64,000 nucleotides of DNA, from NCBI GenBank assembly GCA_963805605.1, contig CAWDUX010000002.1, forward strand, positions 1,240,001 to 1,304,000. Reading direction: 5' to 3'. Source of the DNA: Actinocatenispora sp963805605 (GTDB lineage Bacteria > Actinomycetota > Actinomycetes > Mycobacteriales > Micromonosporaceae). A program made the position numbers and the translations under genes. Of this stretch, positions 61,450 to 64,000 are shown piece by piece (the first letter of the stretch is position 1; each line of letters opens with the position of its first letter). Below the pieces are notes generated by a model. That model was not told the DNA's origin, did not search any database, and saw only the letters and a program-made list of their open reading frames with translations.

Positions 61450-62286
61450 CTAGCGCTTACGGGTGGCGTAGCGACGACGGATGATCAGCCGGTCCGAGTC
61501 CTTACCCTTCTGGCGGGTACGTCCCTCCGGCTTACCGTTCGGGTTGACCGGGTTACGGCCACCAGAGGTCTTACCCTCACCACCGCCGTGCGGGTGGTCG
61601 ACCGGGTTCATCGCCACACCACGAACCGTCGGACGCTTGCCCTTCCAGCGCATCCGGCCGGCCTTGCCCCAGTTGATGTTCGACTGCTCGGCGTTGCCGA
61701 CCTCGCCGATCGTGGCGCGACAGCGGATGTCCACCAGCCGGGTCTCACCTGAGGGCAGCCGCAGCGTCGCGTACATGCCTTCCTTGGCCTGCAGCTGGAT
61801 GCTGGCACCGGCGGACCGGCCCAGCTTCGCGCCGCCGCCCGGGCGCAGCTCCACCGCGTGCACGGTGGTACCGACCGGGATGTTGCGCAACGGCTTGTTG
61901 TTGCCCGGCTGGATGTCCGCGGCGGGACCAGCCTCGATCTTGGCGCCCTGGGTCAGACCCTTGGGCGCCAGGATGTAGCGCTTGGTGCCGTCGGCGTAGT
62001 GCAGCAACGCGATCCGTGCGGTCCGGTTCGGGTCGTACTCGATGTGCGCGACCTTGGCCGGCACACCGTCCTTGTCGGACCTGCGGAAATCGATCAGGCG
62101 GTACTGCCGCTTGTGGCCGCCACCCTGGTGCCTCGTGGTGATCTTGCCCTGTGCGTTACGACCGCCCTTGGAGTGCAGCGGACGCAGCAGCGACTTCTCC
62201 GGCGTACTCCGGGTGATCTCCACGAAGTCCGACACGGACGAGCCGCGGCGACCGGGAGTGGTCGGCTTGTACTTGCGGATGCCCAT
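61450..62286 (-). CDS. rplB: 50S ribosomal protein L2
   Basis: A 278-residue L2 (MGIRKYKPTTPGRRGSSVSD). The conserved C-terminal VAMNPVDHPHGGGEGKTSGG carries the His needed for peptidyl-transfer function. Full length. Confidence 0.97.
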   Translation of the reverse strand: MGIRKYKPTTPGRRGSSVSDFVEITRSTPEKSLLRPLHSKGGRNAQGKITTRHQGGGHKRQYRLIDFRRSDKDGVPAKVAHIEYDPNRTARIALLHYADGTKRYILAPKGLTQGAKIEAGPAADIQPGNNKPLRNIPVGTTVHAVELRPGGGAKLGRSAGASIQLQAKEGMYATLRLPSGETRLVDIRCRATIGEVGNAEQSNINWGKAGRMRWKGKRPTVRGVAMNPVDHPHGGGEGKTSGGRNPVNPNGKPEGRTRQKGKDSDRLIIRRRYATRKR

Positions 62287-62353
62287 CGTTCTCTCTACCC
62301 CTGCTTGCGATCGCGGCCGGTGTCCATCAGATTCGGTCCGGCTGTCTGCATGG

Positions 62354-62662
62354 TCAGCTGACCGGGCCGCCGAACGCCTCGATCCGGTCGCCCGGTGCGA
62401 GGGTCACGATCGCCCGCTTGGTGCTCTTCCGCTTTCCGAACCCGGTACGGGTGCGCTTGCGCTTGCCCGCCCGGTTGATCGTGTTCACCGACAGCACGCG
62501 CACGCTGAAGATCTGCTGAATCGCGATCTTGACCTGCGTCTTGTTCGCGTCCGGGTGGACCAGGAAGGTGTACTTGTTCTGGTCCAGCAGGCCGTAGCTC
62601 TTCTCCGAGACGACCGGCTTGTCGATGACATCCCGCGGATCGTTGAAACTCACGCCGCTCAT
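62354..62662 (-). CDS. rplW: 50S ribosomal protein L23
   Basis: A 102-residue L23 at the tunnel exit, the docking site for trigger factor and SRP (DPRDVIDKPVVSEKSYGLLD). It overlaps the rplD stop by four bases. Confidence 0.97.
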   Translation of the reverse strand: MSGVSFNDPRDVIDKPVVSEKSYGLLDQNKYTFLVHPDANKTQVKIAIQQIFSVRVLSVNTINRAGKRKRTRTGFGKRKSTKRAIVTLAPGDRIEAFGGPVS

Positions 62663-63306
62663 GCCTCGTCCTCCTCAGCCTTGTCGCGCTTGCCGAGGAA
62701 CTCGTCCAGCGCGGTGCTCAAGAACACCACGTCGTCGTTGACCAGCACGTCGTAGGTGTTCAGCTGGTCCGCCGCGAGCAGGTGCACCTCGGGGACGTTG
62801 CGCAGACTCTTCCACGTCAGCTCGTCCTCGCGGGCAACCACGATCAGTATCCGCTTGGCCTCGGTCACCTTACGCAGCGCGGTCAGCGCGCTCTTGGTGC
62901 TCGGCACGTCCCCGGACACCAGTGACGAGACCACGAAGACCTGGCCAGCGCGGGCCCGGTCGGAGAGGGCGCCACGCAGTGCGGCCGCCTTCATCTTCTT
63001 CGGGGTCCGCTGGCTGTAGTCCCGCGGAACCGGCCCGTGCACCACGCCACCGCCGGCGAACTGCGGGGCCCTGGTCGAACCCTGACGGGCCCGACCGGTG
63101 CCCTTCTGCCGGTACGGCTTCTTGCCGCCGCCGGAAACCTCGCCGCGGGTCTTGACCTTGTGCGTGCCCTGACGGGCCGCTGCCAGCTGGGCCACGACGA
63201 CCTGGTGCAGCAGCGGAACGTTCACCTGTACGTCGAAGACGGTGTCCGGCAGCTCGACCGTGCCGGTCTTACCACCTTCCACGTCCAGTACGTCAACCTG
63301 GCTCAC
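62659..63306 (-). CDS. rplD: 50S ribosomal protein L4
   Basis: A 215-residue L4 with an extended loop in the tunnel (GGKKPYRQKGTGRARQGSTR, APQFAGGGVVHGPVPRDYSQ). It overlaps both rplC and rplW by four bases. Confidence 0.97.
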   Translation of the reverse strand: MSQVDVLDVEGGKTGTVELPDTVFDVQVNVPLLHQVVVAQLAAARQGTHKVKTRGEVSGGGKKPYRQKGTGRARQGSTRAPQFAGGGVVHGPVPRDYSQRTPKKMKAAALRGALSDRARAGQVFVVSSLVSGDVPSTKSALTALRKVTEAKRILIVVAREDELTWKSLRNVPEVHLLAADQLNTYDVLVNDDVVFLSTALDEFLGKRDKAEEDEA

Positions 63307-63968
63307 TTGACACCGCCCTTGCGCAACGGCTGCTTGGAGGCGGTGCGGACCAGGACCAAGGTGCCCTTGGGTCCGGGCACCGCGCCCTTGACCAGCAGAA
63401 TGTTGTTCTCCAGGTCGACGTCGACCACGGTCAGGTTCTGCACGGTGAAGCGGTCGGAACCCATCCGGCCGGCCATCCGTACGCCCTTGAAGACCCGGCC
63501 CGGAGTGGCACAGCCGCCGATGGAACCGGGCGACCGGTGCTTGCGCTCCACACCGTGCGATGCCTTCAGACCGTGGAAGCCGTGCCGCTTCATGACACCG
63601 GCGAAACCCTTACCGCGGGTGCGGCCGGTCACGTCGATCAGCTGGCCGGCTTCGAAGCCGTCCACCGTGACCTCGGCGCCCAGCTCGAATTCGCTGGCGT
63701 CGGGGGTACGGATCTCCACGACGTGCCGGCGCGGCGTAACGCCGGCCCGCTCGAAATGACCGGCCCGCGGCTTGTTCACCTTGCGGGGGTCGATTGCGCC
63801 GTAGGCCAGTTGGACAGCGGAATAGCCGTCCTTGTCCGCGGTACGAACCTGCGTGACGACGCAAGGCCCGGCCTGAACCACCGTCACCGGAACGACTCGG
63901 TTGCGTTCGTCCCAGATCTGGGTCATGCCGAGCTTGGCGCCCAGGATGCCCCTGATTTGCCTGTCCAT
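63303..63968 (-). CDS. rplC: 50S ribosomal protein L3
   Basis: A 221-residue L3 (GILGAKLGMTQIWDERNRVV, KGFAGVMKRHGFHGLKASHG). Intact. Eleven bases separate its ATG from the rpsJ stop. Confidence 0.97.
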   Translation of the reverse strand: MDRQIRGILGAKLGMTQIWDERNRVVPVTVVQAGPCVVTQVRTADKDGYSAVQLAYGAIDPRKVNKPRAGHFERAGVTPRRHVVEIRTPDASEFELGAEVTVDGFEAGQLIDVTGRTRGKGFAGVMKRHGFHGLKASHGVERKHRSPGSIGGCATPGRVFKGVRMAGRMGSDRFTVQNLTVVDVDLENNILLVKGAVPGPKGTLVLVRTASKQPLRKGGVK

Positions 63969-63979
63969 CTTCTCGGTCC

Positions 63980-64000
63980 CTACAGCTTGATCTCGATGTC
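63980..64000 (-). CDS. rpsJ: 30S ribosomal protein S10, C-terminal codons only
   Basis: The last six codons before a TAG stop read DIEIKL, matching the end of actinobacterial S10 (usually ...VEIEIKL or VDVQIKL). The rest lies beyond the window edge. rpsJ heads the S10 operon just upstream of rplC. Confidence 0.8.
   Translation of the reverse strand, partial: DIEIKL

Noticed and set aside
1..64000. CRISPR arrays, rRNA and tRNA genes, insertion sequences
   Set aside because: No spaced direct repeats of CRISPR type, no cloverleaf or rRNA sequence and no transposase were recognised on reading both strands.

Overview
The window is a 64 kb stretch of a high-GC actinobacterial chromosome. Gene content and order match the conserved guaB3-guaB / sigD / whiB / groEL1-groES / t6A / alr / glmS-glmM / rpsI-rplM / truA-rplQ-rpoA / spc-S10 region that I know from Mycobacterium and Streptomyces. 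Single-copy features such as the His-tailed GroEL1, RsdA-SigD, a WhiB protein and DUF5319 fit an actinomycete. I lean to Micromonosporaceae, but that is inference from general gene style and not from a search.

Layout. Positions 1-5.7 kb hold accessory genes: a shattered DHA2 drug exporter, an SDR-TetR pair, a frameshifted secreted beta-helix protein, a GNAT and a VOC protein. Positions 5.8-8.6 kb hold guaB3 and guaB, both broken by many apparent indels. Positions 8.8-13.1 kb hold DUF5319, the SigD/RsdA sigma/anti-sigma pair, an atypical LuxR regulator, a TPR-like protein and WhiB. Positions 13.2-15.5 kb hold groES-groEL1 under twin CIRCE operators, with groEL1 broken. Positions 15.5-20.6 kb hold small accessory genes, including a THUMP-like methyltransferase, an HMCES-type abasic-site protein and a serine hydrolase. 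Positions 20.6-27.5 kb hold the t6A tRNA-modification genes tsaD-rimI-tsaB-tsaE, an alpha/beta hydrolase, alr and nnrDE. Positions 27.7-34.5 kb hold a prolyl oligopeptidase, glmS, an alaX-type tRNA editing gene flanked by two decayed PLP-enzyme fragments, and glmM. Positions 34.7-37.4 kb hold rplM-rpsI and an MFS permease. Positions 37.4-41.2 kb hold two DUF5925 AAA+ paralogues around pabB. Positions 41.3-45.9 kb hold an ABC-F protein, an rRNA methyltransferase-like protein and others. From 45.9 kb to the end, everything is on the minus strand: truA, rplQ, rpoA, rpsD, rpsK, rpsM, rpmJ, infA, DUF1707, map, adk, secY, the spc operon and the S10 operon, cut inside rpsJ.

How it fits together. The window is mostly core machinery for growth: GMP synthesis, cell-wall precursors (alr, glmS, glmM), protein folding, translation and export, with growth-phase regulators (SigD/RsdA, WhiB) beside it. 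Transcription of the core is almost entirely on the minus strand. Plus-strand genes are short accessory insertions.

Two things stand out. First, frameshifts cluster in a few conserved genes in the first 15 kb (DHA2 exporter, guaB3, guaB, groEL1), with intact genes between them. In groEL1 about ten single-base gains all run in the same sense. This looks more like a data problem than biology, but it needs checking. Second, the alaX cassette between glmM and glmS looks like the eroded remains of an amino-acid-handling gene set whose editing enzyme has been kept.
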